The notes below the pieces were generated by a model that was not told where the DNA came from, ran no database searches, and worked only from the letters and a program-made list of their open reading frames with translations. This document shows positions 17,977-26,899 of a stretch of 64,000 bases of DNA, piece after piece. How positions within the stretch are numbered: position 1 is the first letter of the stretch; each line of letters opens with the position of its first letter. Origin of the DNA: Thermoplasmata archaeon UBA184 (GTDB lineage Archaea; Thermoplasmatota; Thermoplasmata; Lutacidiplasmatales; UBA184); assembly GCA_002495185.1 (NCBI GenBank), contig DAEB01000040.1:28418-92417 (forward strand). Reading direction: 5' to 3'. The position numbers and the translations under genes were made by a program.

Positions 17977-19194
17977 ATGAAACGACTCCTCCTCGTCACC
18001 GACCCGATCGGCGGGTCGACGTCGGTCCAGTTTGAGATCCTCAGTTCGCTGACGACGGGCCTTCGACCCCGCTACGAGCTCTTCGTCTTCACGCCCTACT
18101 GCGACGAGGAACGTTCGGCCGCCCTGAGCCAGCTCGGCTGCCAGCTGATCACCCCCCGGTCTTCCGGCCTCAGCTTCGAGTCCTTCATCCCCGCGGACGG
18201 CCGGCGGAACGAGTCGATGCTCTGGGCGACCAGCTGGGTGCGCGAAGCGCTGTTCGCTCGGAACAGCTCGGACGCCGCTGCGTGCCTGAGGACGCATCCG
18301 GTGGACTACACGGTCAACCTCTCCATGACCGTGCCGGCGCATTGTGACCTCTGGTGGATCCTCGGAACCCCCCTCGACCAGACCATCCGGGGGATGGCGG
18401 GGTTCAACCTGGTCGCACGTCTCGTCGATGCCGCCTCCCATCGTTTGGTCGCTTCGTTGGACGAGAGGGTGTTGCGCCGGATCCAGTCCCAATCCGTCCG
18501 ATTCCTGGCGAACTCTCCGTACCTCCAGAGCCTCTACCGAGACCGGGGCTTCCCGGTGGAGGGGGTCGTCTACACCCTGAAGGACCTCTCGGGATTCCAT
18601 CCCACGTCGCCGCATCCGACCCGGGATTACGTCCTCCTCTACGTCGGAAAGGAGCTCGACAACCTCGACTTCCCGGCCCTCGTCCGCGCGGGGGTTCGGA
18701 TCGTGGGATTCGGGAACAAGGTTCCCGCTGGCACGCAGCTGAAGAAGTTCACCGAATCGATCGAGTGGCTGGGGCCCGTGAGCCAGAGCGAGCTCATCGA
18801 CCTCTACGCGAACGCGCTCTTCACCCTGTTCCCCTTCACGTGCGAGCCGATGGGGCTCGTTCCCATCGAGTCGATGGCGTGCGGCACCCCGGTCCTCACC
18901 TATGCCCGCCAGGGTCCGGGGTCGACGGTCCTCCCGGGCTCCACCGGTTGGCTCGTCGACACCCCCGACCAGATGCTCGCCAAAGCGAAGGAGATCTGGT
19001 CGCGCCGGGATTCCGGCATCTCCCCCGCCGGGTGCATTCGTCGGGCTCGGGAGTTCATCGGCCAGCGGATGGTGGATGAGCTGGTCGATTGGATCGAGGG
19101 GATGTGCGCGTTGGACGGGTCGAACGCCCCCCTCGACCGCGCCCGCCGGGAACTGACGCCGGGCGCGAAGCCGATGCTGATGGGCCGGGCGTAG
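17977..19194 (+). CDS. GT4-type glycosyltransferase
   Basis: The 405-residue GT-B protein begins with a Rossmann strand (MKRLLLVTDPIGGSTSVQ). The C-terminal donor site reads FPFTCEPMGLVPIESMACGTPVLTY, with Glu in CEPMG and in IESMA in the GT4 E-x7-E arrangement. The N-terminal half is unlike the neighbouring GT4 at 16598, so the acceptor probably differs. It is transcribed divergently from that gene. There is no membrane helix, so it acts at the cytoplasmic face. Confidence 0.87.
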   Translation: MKRLLLVTDPIGGSTSVQFEILSSLTTGLRPRYELFVFTPYCDEERSAALSQLGCQLITPRSSGLSFESFIPADGRRNESMLWATSWVREALFARNSSDAAACLRTHPVDYTVNLSMTVPAHCDLWWILGTPLDQTIRGMAGFNLVARLVDAASHRLVASLDERVLRRIQSQSVRFLANSPYLQSLYRDRGFPVEGVVYTLKDLSGFHPTSPHPTRDYVLLYVGKELDNLDFPALVRAGVRIVGFGNKVPAGTQLKKFTESIEWLGPVSQSELIDLYANALFTLFPFTCEPMGLVPIESMACGTPVLTYARQGPGSTVLPGSTGWLVDTPDQMLAKAKEIWSRRDSGISPAGCIRRAREFIGQRMVDELVDWIEGMCALDGSNAPLDRARRELTPGAKPMLMGRA

Positions 19195-19210
19195 GATCCG
19201 GCGCTGCCGG

Positions 19211-20251
19211 CTAGTCCACGCGGATCTGCTTTCGATAGGCCGCGCGACCGATGGAGGGAGCGACGAGGCAGAGAATCCCGGCGAGAATCGTCGGGAGGCT
19301 CTCCCGGACCGGGTACGTGTCCCGGTAGCGGAGGAGTCCGCGAAGCGGTGCCGCGAAGTCTCGCCGTCTCGAAGCAGGGTCTCGGCAGGCTTCAATCAAC
19401 TGTACGAGAAGCAGCCGTGCGTCCATGAGGCGGAGGACCTGCGCGTTCCCCGAGCTCGCCACGAACTCGCGGATGACGCGGTAATCCCTCTCCGCGAGCT
19501 GCGCGAACTCCAGCATCTTCTTCGACCTCGCCTCGGCCAGGCCGGAACCGGCGAGGGACGTGTTGTCTTCGTGGATCCGGTAGCGCGTCAGGAGCGCGTC
19601 GTCCAGGAGGACCGAGTACTCGGATACCAGAGCGGAGAAGAAGAACAGGGTATCGACCGTCGCGATGAGACGCTTCAGGTAGGGGAGCGAACGCTCGACG
19701 AGTTCGCGACGGACCGCGCTCGAGCTGACGTTGAAGTCCGGGTGGCGAAAGGCGAGCTGGCGCAAGGATTCCGCGGTCTTCGAGGATGCGAGGAACAGGG
19801 TGCCTTTGGAGCGGGAGGGCCCCGACCCGAAACGAGGCACCGAGCGAAGGTCGAGGAACTCCCCCTTCGGGCCGATGAAGCTCGCCCGGTTCCCGTAGAA
19901 TCCGAGGTCGCCCCGAGAATCGAAGTACGCCGCGATCGTTCGGAGGCGCGAGGGCTCGAAGAGGTCGTCGTCGTCCAGCACGAGGAGGATTCGGCCTCGA
20001 CTTCGAGCCACCCCGGCGGCGACCTTGAGCGCCCCCGGCTGTTCGGTGCAAATGATCGACGTGGCGCCCACCTCCCGGAAGTACGATTCGAGGGCCGCGT
20101 CCTCGTAATTCTTGACGACCACGACCTCGAACTTCGACCGGTCCAGGTCCTGGCGAACGACGCTCTCCACCGCACCTCGGAGATACTGGACCCGGTTGTG
20201 AGCGAGCACGATCACCGAGATCTGGGGGTCGCCGTTCGTTGGCCCGGTCAA
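19211..20251 (-). CDS. GT2-family glycosyltransferase
   Basis: The 346-residue GT-A enzyme has SVIVLAHNRVQYL at the N-terminus and the metal-binding VLDDDDLFEPSRL near residue 90. A conserved late TRYRIHEDNTS segment is shared with the GT2 proteins at 23051 and 39516, so the three form one subfamily. A hydrophobic C-terminal stretch (LPTILAGILCLVAPSIG) could dock on the membrane. It starts with TTG after GGAGGGGG. It is convergent with the 17977 gene. Confidence 0.88.
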   Translation of the reverse strand: MTGPTNGDPQISVIVLAHNRVQYLRGAVESVVRQDLDRSKFEVVVVKNYEDAALESYFREVGATSIICTEQPGALKVAAGVARSRGRILLVLDDDDLFEPSRLRTIAAYFDSRGDLGFYGNRASFIGPKGEFLDLRSVPRFGSGPSRSKGTLFLASSKTAESLRQLAFRHPDFNVSSSAVRRELVERSLPYLKRLIATVDTLFFFSALVSEYSVLLDDALLTRYRIHEDNTSLAGSGLAEARSKKMLEFAQLAERDYRVIREFVASSGNAQVLRLMDARLLLVQLIEACRDPASRRRDFAAPLRGLLRYRDTYPVRESLPTILAGILCLVAPSIGRAAYRKQIRVD

Positions 20252-20483
20252 TGGTCGTCCCCCTCCAAAGGCTCCCGAGCAGGCCCGGGGTCCTGGTTCG
20301 GCCTCCCCTCACTATAACCGTCGCGGTCCCACACAAAACCACGGGGAACGGACAGCGGGCGGGCGATCCGATGGATTCACGGCTCTCCACCAACGAGCGG
20401 CGGTGGACGAAGGCACCGACCGGACCGGCGCGGCGGAATCCCGTTCGGTACCCGCGGGGCGACCGACCGTCTCCAAGAGGGTT

Positions 20484-20491
20484 CTTATAAC
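20484..20491 (+). promoter_or_regulatory. TATA box of the second DUF2079 gene
   Basis: CTTATAAC lies in a GC-rich spacer 67-74 nt before the GTG at 20558, implying a leader of about 45 nt. Its position favours the GTG over the ATG at 20681. Confidence 0.4.
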
Positions 20492-20557
20492 CCCGGAACT
20501 CGCTGGCAGAACGGGCTGACTTCCGGTGGGTTCACAATCCGGTGGTGGTCGCCGGCT

Positions 20558-23026
20558 GTGGAGACAAAGAGTGGCACCGATCTCAACGGTGGGCTGCCCG
20601 AGCGGAGGAGGGTCGATGAGCCCTGGTCGCCGGCTCGAGCCACTCGACCCGAGCCACCAACGACCCCGGGACCCCGAGGGATGGTAGGGATGAATCCCCC
20701 GCCGGATTCGTCCCAGGAGACCGAGAAAGGTCGAGCGACCGACTCGGAGACAGGCGAGCGCGTCGCGGGCCTCCTTCCACGGCCCGAGGGTCTCCTGCTG
20801 CTCCTCGTCGTCACGGCCTTCTCCCTGCTGTACACGGGGCTCAGCTTCCTTCGATACACCGAATTCTACGCCGAGAACTGGGACCTCGGAATCAACATGC
20901 AGGCGGCGTGGACGAACGACCACGGCTACTTCGCCTTCAGTTCTGCTCTCTCCGAAGGCGTCCGGGCGCAATCGTTCTACTTCATCCACCCGGCCTACCT
21001 GATGTACCCCGTTTCTTGGGTCTACAACCTGGCGCCCTACGCGCTCACGCTGTTCGCGATCCAGGCGGTGGTCCTGGCCTCGTCGGCGATTCCCCTCTAC
21101 CTCCTGGGTCGACAGGCGGCCGTGCCCCCGAAGATCGCGTTCGCGGGGATCGCGATCTACCTCGCCTCTCTCCCCATCCTCTCCGGATTCCTGTTCGACT
21201 ACCACTGGGAGGCGTTCATTCCCGCGTCGTTCCTTTGGACCTTCTACCTGTGGGGGAAGGGCCGCTACTGGTGGGCCGCGCTCCCGGCGACGCTCGGTCT
21301 CTTCACGATCGAGGTGTTCGCCGCACTCCTTCTCGCGATCGCCGCATACTTTGCCTGGCCCTACATTCGCGCCCTCTTCACGCCTCCGAGGAAGCACTGG
21401 GACCAGGTCCGGAGGACCCTCGCCGGTCCGGCACGACCTCTCCTCGGCCTCGTCGCGCTGGCCATCGTAGGATTCCTCGGGCCCGTCTTCGTGGCGTGGT
21501 ACTGGCTTCCCTCACTGACCGGCGCGACCCCGGTGTTCCCGCCGCCTCCCCCACACAACATCATCGGCATTCCGTACTGGGGCGTCTCCGCTTCGAACCT
21601 CGGACCTCGCCTGTTCTACTGGCTCATCCTTCTCTCGTCGTTCGGGTTCCTTCCCCTCCTTCACCGGCAGAGGCTGCTGATCCTGAGCATTCCGTGGGTC
21701 CTCTACTCGGTGGTGATGACCCCCAACCCCGCGTTCACTCTGATCCGGTATCACTACTCGTTGATCGCCGTGGCTCCGCTCGCGATCGGATTCTTGGAAG
21801 GATTGGGTGCGATGACCCGCTCATCCGACCGCGAGTCGGTCGCGGGGCTGCCGTTCTGGGGCTGGCTGGTCCTCCTCGTGCCCGTCTTCGTGGTCGGAGT
21901 GATCGCACCTCTCACGTTGATTCGACCGACGACCACGGACCTCTGGGTCGGCCTCGGGATCGCTCTCTGGGTGCTGGTCGGCTTCTTGGCGATGCGATTC
22001 GTCGCGCGCCGGAGGGCATCGACCCCCCCTCGAGACCCCCGCGGAACGGGGCCCGGCCCGGCGAGGCGTCGCACCGCTCTCCGGGTGACGCTCATCGTCT
22101 CCCTCGTCGTGCTGGTCTCGAGCAATATCGCGCTCTCCCCGCTGAATCCGGCGACGTTCCTCGGCCCGGGGGAGGCGAGCTACTCGTTCACCTACTCGCC
22201 GAGTCCGAGCTTCGACCAGATGCCCGGGCTCCTCTCCCACATTCCCTCCGGAGCTTCGGTCTTCGCATCGGACAACCTCTTCCCGTTCGTCGCCAACAAC
22301 CCGCGGGCGTACTCCACGTTCTGGTATCCGGGTCCGATCCCCTATCTTCCGTTCAACGCGTCGAATCTGCCGGAGGTCGTCCTCCTGAGCTCGACGCAAT
22401 GGTTCCTCCCAACGTTCCTGAACGGGGTGCTGTTCAACCAGAGCGTCTACGGGCTCGTCTACGTCATCTATGGGAACCAATACCCCGGGTCGATCTTCCT
22501 CTACGAACTGGGGTATTCCGGTTCGAGCCACGTGGTCGAGGCAACACCATTTCCGGCGACGACCGTCCTCTGCGGCAATGATCTTGCGATCGGTCCGTCG
22601 GGCTCGGTCGCTCCGCTGTCGGGATCCCGATGCGGGAGCATCATCGAGAGCCGCCCGGCCACGAACCTTTCGGGGAACAACGCCACGATCTGGTACGGGC
22701 CGTACTCGGACCTGCTCCCGGGCAACTACACCGTCAAGATCTCCCTTCGGGGGGAGTTGAGCGGCCCCGGGCCGGCCAACTCCGCCGTGCTGGTCATGAA
22801 CGCCAACGCGGCGGGGGTGCCCTACTGGTACGACGTGGTGGTCTACGAGAATCAGATCTCCCCGACGCAGTGGACCAACCTGACGTTCCATTTCTCGCTC
22901 GGCGCCCCCCGACCGCTCGCCGAGTGGCGAGGCTACCTCGCCGGTGCGACCGTCAGCGGGACGTTCGTCCCGGGAAGCTGCCAGCTGAACTACATCGAGG
23001 TCGACTACACGTCCGGACCGTACTGA
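20558..23026 (+). CDS. DUF2079-type polytopic membrane protein with extracytoplasmic C-terminal domain
   Basis: The 822-residue protein has a Pro/Arg-rich cytoplasmic head, about ten to twelve membrane helices (residues about 80-540) and a 280-residue extracytoplasmic beta-rich tail. The DUF2079 hallmarks are NWDLGINMQAAWT after the first helix and FDYHWEAFIPAS. It is a paralogue of the protein at 14139-16445 over its full length, including the tail (IWYGPYSDLLPGNYTV against IWYGPYATFLPGDYVA). An ATG at 20681 would remove most of the low-complexity head. Lipid-linked sugar transfer is inferred from context only. Confidence 0.8.
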   Translation: METKSGTDLNGGLPERRRVDEPWSPARATRPEPPTTPGPRGMVGMNPPPDSSQETEKGRATDSETGERVAGLLPRPEGLLLLLVVTAFSLLYTGLSFLRYTEFYAENWDLGINMQAAWTNDHGYFAFSSALSEGVRAQSFYFIHPAYLMYPVSWVYNLAPYALTLFAIQAVVLASSAIPLYLLGRQAAVPPKIAFAGIAIYLASLPILSGFLFDYHWEAFIPASFLWTFYLWGKGRYWWAALPATLGLFTIEVFAALLLAIAAYFAWPYIRALFTPPRKHWDQVRRTLAGPARPLLGLVALAIVGFLGPVFVAWYWLPSLTGATPVFPPPPPHNIIGIPYWGVSASNLGPRLFYWLILLSSFGFLPLLHRQRLLILSIPWVLYSVVMTPNPAFTLIRYHYSLIAVAPLAIGFLEGLGAMTRSSDRESVAGLPFWGWLVLLVPVFVVGVIAPLTLIRPTTTDLWVGLGIALWVLVGFLAMRFVARRRASTPPRDPRGTGPGPARRRTALRVTLIVSLVVLVSSNIALSPLNPATFLGPGEASYSFTYSPSPSFDQMPGLLSHIPSGASVFASDNLFPFVANNPRAYSTFWYPGPIPYLPFNASNLPEVVLLSSTQWFLPTFLNGVLFNQSVYGLVYVIYGNQYPGSIFLYELGYSGSSHVVEATPFPATTVLCGNDLAIGPSGSVAPLSGSRCGSIIESRPATNLSGNNATIWYGPYSDLLPGNYTVKISLRGELSGPGPANSAVLVMNANAAGVPYWYDVVVYENQISPTQWTNLTFHFSLGAPRPLAEWRGYLAGATVSGTFVPGSCQLNYIEVDYTSGPY

Positions 23027-23050
23027 GCGGCGACCCGCCTCCCACGGTGA

Positions 23051-24091
23051 CTAGCCCCTCTCCGAGCGTTCCACCTCCCGGGCGTACAGCCATCGACCGA
23101 ACCCGGGGGCGACGGTGAAGAGCCAGAGAGCGCGTCGCAATCGCGTCTCGGACCGCACGAAGTATGTCCGCTTCTGGCGAGCGAGGTCTCGACGCAGACG
23201 GGCGAACTCCTCCCTCGGCGTGGTCGGTTCTCGAAGGGCCTGGTACGCTCGTTGCACGGCGAGAACGCCGTCGGCCTCCTCCGTTGCGCTCCGGTCGCCC
23301 GTGGCGCGCACGGCCTCCGCCAGCCTCGCGTAGCTCGGAAGGAAGAGCTTCGAGAATCCGGCGCGGCCCGCCAGCGGGGAAACGCCGGTCCGGACGTCGA
23401 GCGAGATGTTGCGGGGGTGGATCCGATACTCGGTCAGAACCTCGGGCTCGATACACAGGTCGAGCGGTGACGTGAGCGCCGCAAAGAACACCAGCCCGTC
23501 GAGCAGGCGGTAGCCGGCCAGGTCCATCCCCCGGACGAACGGGGTGACGACCTCCTTGCGGACCGCCATACTGCTGCTGTTGAAATCGATGCCGAGATCC
23601 GGAAGCTGGCGGAGCTGCTCCACTCGGCCGGGGCCCGAGAGCACGATTCTTCCCGAGCGGACCGAGTTCCTTCGCTGGCGGGCGCGGAACTCGCTGTTCG
23701 GCAACTCGTTCCCGGCCGCATCGATGACCGCGTAGTTGTTCCGGCAGAACCCGATCCTCTCGCTCGACCGAAAGAGCGTTGCGAGAGCGCGAAGCCGCTC
23801 GGGACGGTATCGATCGTCGTCGTCCAGAAACGTGAGGACCGTCCCTCGGCTTGCCTCGACCCCCGCGCGAATGGCCGGCCCGATATCGCCGGGGTCCACC
23901 GGAACCGACCGTCCGTTGAGGGCCTGGACGGCCCGCTCGAGCGGTTCGCTCTCATAATCGCGGACCACGACGAGCTCGAACTCGGATGGGTCCAGGGTTT
24001 GCCGACGCACCGATTCGACCGCTTCGAGAACGTAGTCCGGATGGCGAGATGCCATCACGATGACGCTGATGTACGGGTCGGTCGGGGTCAT
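23051..24091 (-). CDS. GT2-family glycosyltransferase
   Basis: The 346-residue GT-A enzyme is close in length and layout to the 19211 protein. It has SVIVMASRHPDYVLEAVESV, then FLDDDDRYRPERL (metal-binding Asp cluster, near residue 92) and TEYRIHPRNIS. It is convergent with the DUF2079 gene, the same GT2-beside-DUF2079 arrangement found around 19.2-23.0 kb. Cytoplasmic face; donor and acceptor unknown. Confidence 0.88.
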   Translation of the reverse strand: MTPTDPYISVIVMASRHPDYVLEAVESVRRQTLDPSEFELVVVRDYESEPLERAVQALNGRSVPVDPGDIGPAIRAGVEASRGTVLTFLDDDDRYRPERLRALATLFRSSERIGFCRNNYAVIDAAGNELPNSEFRARQRRNSVRSGRIVLSGPGRVEQLRQLPDLGIDFNSSSMAVRKEVVTPFVRGMDLAGYRLLDGLVFFAALTSPLDLCIEPEVLTEYRIHPRNISLDVRTGVSPLAGRAGFSKLFLPSYARLAEAVRATGDRSATEEADGVLAVQRAYQALREPTTPREEFARLRRDLARQKRTYFVRSETRLRRALWLFTVAPGFGRWLYAREVERSERG

Positions 24092-24214
24092 TCGTCGAAA
24101 TCCGCTATCCCCTCGACCGCTTGAGGCTGCTCGGGCATCGGACGGACCGCGGCGCGACTCCGGGAGTCTCCCCCGCCTCCGGTGCGAGACCTCGATCGAT
24201 GCGATGGGGAGAGG

Positions 24215-25288
24215 CTACAGCCGGAGCCGGCACGCGTCGCCGACCAGAAGCTCGATCTCCTCCGGCACCGGTGCGACCGCCCGGAGGTCGACGTACCGGC
24301 CGATCAGGGAGTCTCGCAACCGGACGGGTCCCGAGATTCGAGCTCCTTCGAGGACGATGCTTCGACGGATCGCGCACCCGTTCAACTGGACCCCGTCTCC
24401 GATCGACGTTCGGGGGCCGATCTCGGTCCGGCTGCCGACCCGAACGTCACGCCCGATCACCACCGGCCCGTGAACCGATGCCCCCGATTCGATCACCGAA
24501 TCCTCTCCGAGCGCGACCGGGCCCTTCAACGTGGCCCCCGACTCCACGGTTCCGAGGACTTCGAACTCCGCCCCGGGGCGTGAATCGAGCACGAGGTCGT
24601 TCGCATGAAGGAGGTCTTCGGGCGCGCCCGTGTCCTTCCACCAACCGTGAACTCGCTGGACCACCACGCGGTCGCCCCGCTCGACGAGCGCTCGGATCGC
24701 GTCGGTGATCTCGAGCTCTCCTCGTGCGGAGGGCGCGAGACGGGCGATCACGTCGTGGACCTTCGGGGAGAAGACGTACACCCCCACGAGGGCCTGGTTC
24801 CCCTTCGGGTTGCGGGGCTTCTCCTCGATCGACACGATCTTCTTTCCCGAGAATTCGACGATCCCGTACTGGTGGGGGTCGGCGACCGTCGTCACCCCGA
24901 TCACGGCGTCCGCACGCTCGCTCTCGAAGAGCTGGAGGAACGACTCGAGGCCATGCTCGAGCAGGTTGTCGCCGAGGTACATCACGAACGGCTCTTCCGC
25001 GAGGAACGAGCGGGCACAGAGGACGGCGTGGGCCAACCCCTTCGGTTGACCCTGGTTGATGTACGTGACCTCGAGCCCGAACGCGGCACCGTCCCCCACT
25101 GCCTCTCGAATCCCTTCGTGGATCGGACCCAGCACGATCCCGACCTCGGAGACCCCGGCGCGCGCGAGCTGCCGGAGCCCGTAGAAGAGGATCGGCTGGT
25201 TCGCGATAGGGATCATGTGCTTGTTCCCGGTCGAGGTCAGCGGGCGAAGGCGCGTTCCGTGGCCGCCGGCGAGGAGAAGCCCTTTCAT
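24215..25288 (-). CDS. rmlA: glucose-1-phosphate thymidylyltransferase, long form
   Basis: The 357-residue enzyme makes dTDP-glucose from dTTP and glucose 1-phosphate. The N-terminal nucleotidyltransferase domain begins MKGLLLAGGHGTRLRPLT with the GG-x-GTRL-x-P signature, and KHMIPIANQPI and YLGDNLLEHG follow. The C-terminal 110 residues carry hexapeptide repeats of a left-handed beta-helix (VALGEDSVIESGASV and following), the long RmlA type found in archaea and StrD-like proteins. The upstream extension of the open frame was rejected because it precedes this conserved start. RmlB is encoded at 28102. Confidence 0.93.
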   Translation of the reverse strand: MKGLLLAGGHGTRLRPLTSTGNKHMIPIANQPILFYGLRQLARAGVSEVGIVLGPIHEGIREAVGDGAAFGLEVTYINQGQPKGLAHAVLCARSFLAEEPFVMYLGDNLLEHGLESFLQLFESERADAVIGVTTVADPHQYGIVEFSGKKIVSIEEKPRNPKGNQALVGVYVFSPKVHDVIARLAPSARGELEITDAIRALVERGDRVVVQRVHGWWKDTGAPEDLLHANDLVLDSRPGAEFEVLGTVESGATLKGPVALGEDSVIESGASVHGPVVIGRDVRVGSRTEIGPRTSIGDGVQLNGCAIRRSIVLEGARISGPVRLRDSLIGRYVDLRAVAPVPEEIELLVGDACRLRL

Positions 25289-25508
25289 GGACCCATCTCC
25301 GGAGGCAAGACCCCTTCTAAGCGTTCGCCAAGACGGCCCGCGCCTGCTTGTCCCCCGGCCCCCGACGGACCCGCGGTCCGCCTCGGTCGGAGCGTGGGAA
25401 TCGTTTTTACGGCGAAGCGCGACATGGGGCCTCGTAGGCGGCTGTGAAGGAAGTTCCTGTCCCGGTCCGGGACCCCGATGACACCCCGATCTTCGCCCGA
25501 AGGGGTCG

Positions 25509-26837
25509 ATGTCCGAGAGCGTAGGAGCGGCGCCGGCATCGCAGCCGCCATCGGGACTCAAGCGCGTGCTCGTCTTCCCCGGGGGGACGGAGGTCGGTCT
25601 CGAGATCTGGCGCTCGCTCCGCTGGCACCGACAGGTCGAGCTGTATTCGGCGGGGGCACCGGTTTCCAACCACGCCCCCTACGTGTTCGCGCGGCACTTC
25701 GAGGTGCCGATGGTGACCGACCCCCGCTGGTTCCCGATCCTGAAGGAGATCGTGGAGCGGGAGCGGATCGACTTCATTTTTCCGGGCCATGACGACATCG
25801 TCGAAGCGCTGGCCCAGCACCGAGATGACCTTCGCGCCCTCGTCGTGACGTCCCCCACCGAAACCTGCGAAACGTGCCGATACAAGTCGCGGACGTACGA
25901 TGCGCTCTCGGGCGTCGTCCCGATCCCCCGCCGGTACTCCGCCGCCGCCGAGGTCGACGCGTTCCCCGTGTTCGCCCGGCCCGACCGCGGTCAGGGCTCC
26001 CAGGACGCGCATCTCGTCGCGGACGCGTCCGAGCTGGAGGCGCTGCTGCTTCGCGCCCCCGGCCGCTACATCGTCACGGAGTACCTTCCGGGCGAGGAGT
26101 TCACGGTCGATTGCCTCACGGACCGAGAGGGGAGGCTGATCTACTGCGCCGGGCGCCGTCGCATTCGCGTTCGCAACGGCATCTCGGTCGACACCGTGAC
26201 GGTGGACAATCCGACGTTCCAGGAGTATGCGACGGCCATCAACCGTCGCCTTCGGCTTCGGGGGGGCTGGTTCTTCCAGGTGAAGTTCTCGAAGCAAGGG
26301 ACCCTCACGCTCCTCGAGGTCGCGCCCCGCATCGCGGGGGCGATGGCCCTGGACCGGGTGCGCGGAGTGAACATCGCCCTGCTGAGCTTGTTCATCGTCC
26401 AAGGGATGGACGTGGAGGTGCTGCCGAACCCGATGCCGGTCGAGATGGACCGGGCGCTCACGAACCGGTATCGGTTCGACCTCCGATTCACTCGGGCGTA
26501 CCTCGACCTGGACGACTCGCTGATCGTTCGGGGTCAAGTGAACACCGAGCTCGTCCAGTTCCTGTTCCAATGCGTGAATCGCGGGGTTCGCTTGACGCTC
26601 CTCACTCGCCACGCGGGAGACCCGCTCGAAACCCTCCGTCGATTCCGCCTCGCCGGCGTGTTCGACGAGATACGAACCGTGCCGGCGGGAACGCCGAAGA
26701 GCTCCGCGATCGATCAGACCCGCGACGCGATCTTCATCGATGACAGCTTCGCCGAGCGGCGGGAGGTCGCGCGGGCCACGGGCCTGCCGACCTTCGACAG
26801 CAGCATGGTCGAGCTTCTTCTCGACGACCGGTCCTGA
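25509..26837 (+). CDS. ATP-grasp ligase fused to a HAD-like domain
   Basis: The 442-residue protein has a pre-ATP-grasp Rossmann part (RVLVFPGGTEVG...), an ATP-grasp core (RPDRGQGSQDAH, YIVTEYLPGEEFTVDC, LLEVAPRIAGAMALDRVRG with metal-binding Glu) to about residue 310, then a HAD domain: YLDLDDSLI (motif I), LLTRH (motif II) and IFIDDSFAERREV (motif IV). The ATP-grasp part resembles CarB/PylC-like ligases that form an amide or ester through an acyl phosphate. The HAD part could remove a phosphate from the product. Placement next to the DegT aminotransferase suggests acylation of an amino-sugar, which is inference. Confidence 0.82.
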   Translation: MSESVGAAPASQPPSGLKRVLVFPGGTEVGLEIWRSLRWHRQVELYSAGAPVSNHAPYVFARHFEVPMVTDPRWFPILKEIVERERIDFIFPGHDDIVEALAQHRDDLRALVVTSPTETCETCRYKSRTYDALSGVVPIPRRYSAAAEVDAFPVFARPDRGQGSQDAHLVADASELEALLLRAPGRYIVTEYLPGEEFTVDCLTDREGRLIYCAGRRRIRVRNGISVDTVTVDNPTFQEYATAINRRLRLRGGWFFQVKFSKQGTLTLLEVAPRIAGAMALDRVRGVNIALLSLFIVQGMDVEVLPNPMPVEMDRALTNRYRFDLRFTRAYLDLDDSLIVRGQVNTELVQFLFQCVNRGVRLTLLTRHAGDPLETLRRFRLAGVFDEIRTVPAGTPKSSAIDQTRDAIFIDDSFAERREVARATGLPTFDSSMVELLLDDRS

Positions 26838-26899
26838 ATCACCCACCGGGCCGGTGGCCCACGAACGCCCTTATCTGCGGCAGGGACCTTTGAGCGAGG

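Noticed and set aside
20500..20560. Possible tRNA-like arm (GGTTCACAATCC) upstream of the DUF2079 gene
   Set aside because: No acceptor stem, D-arm or anticodon arm can be paired around it.
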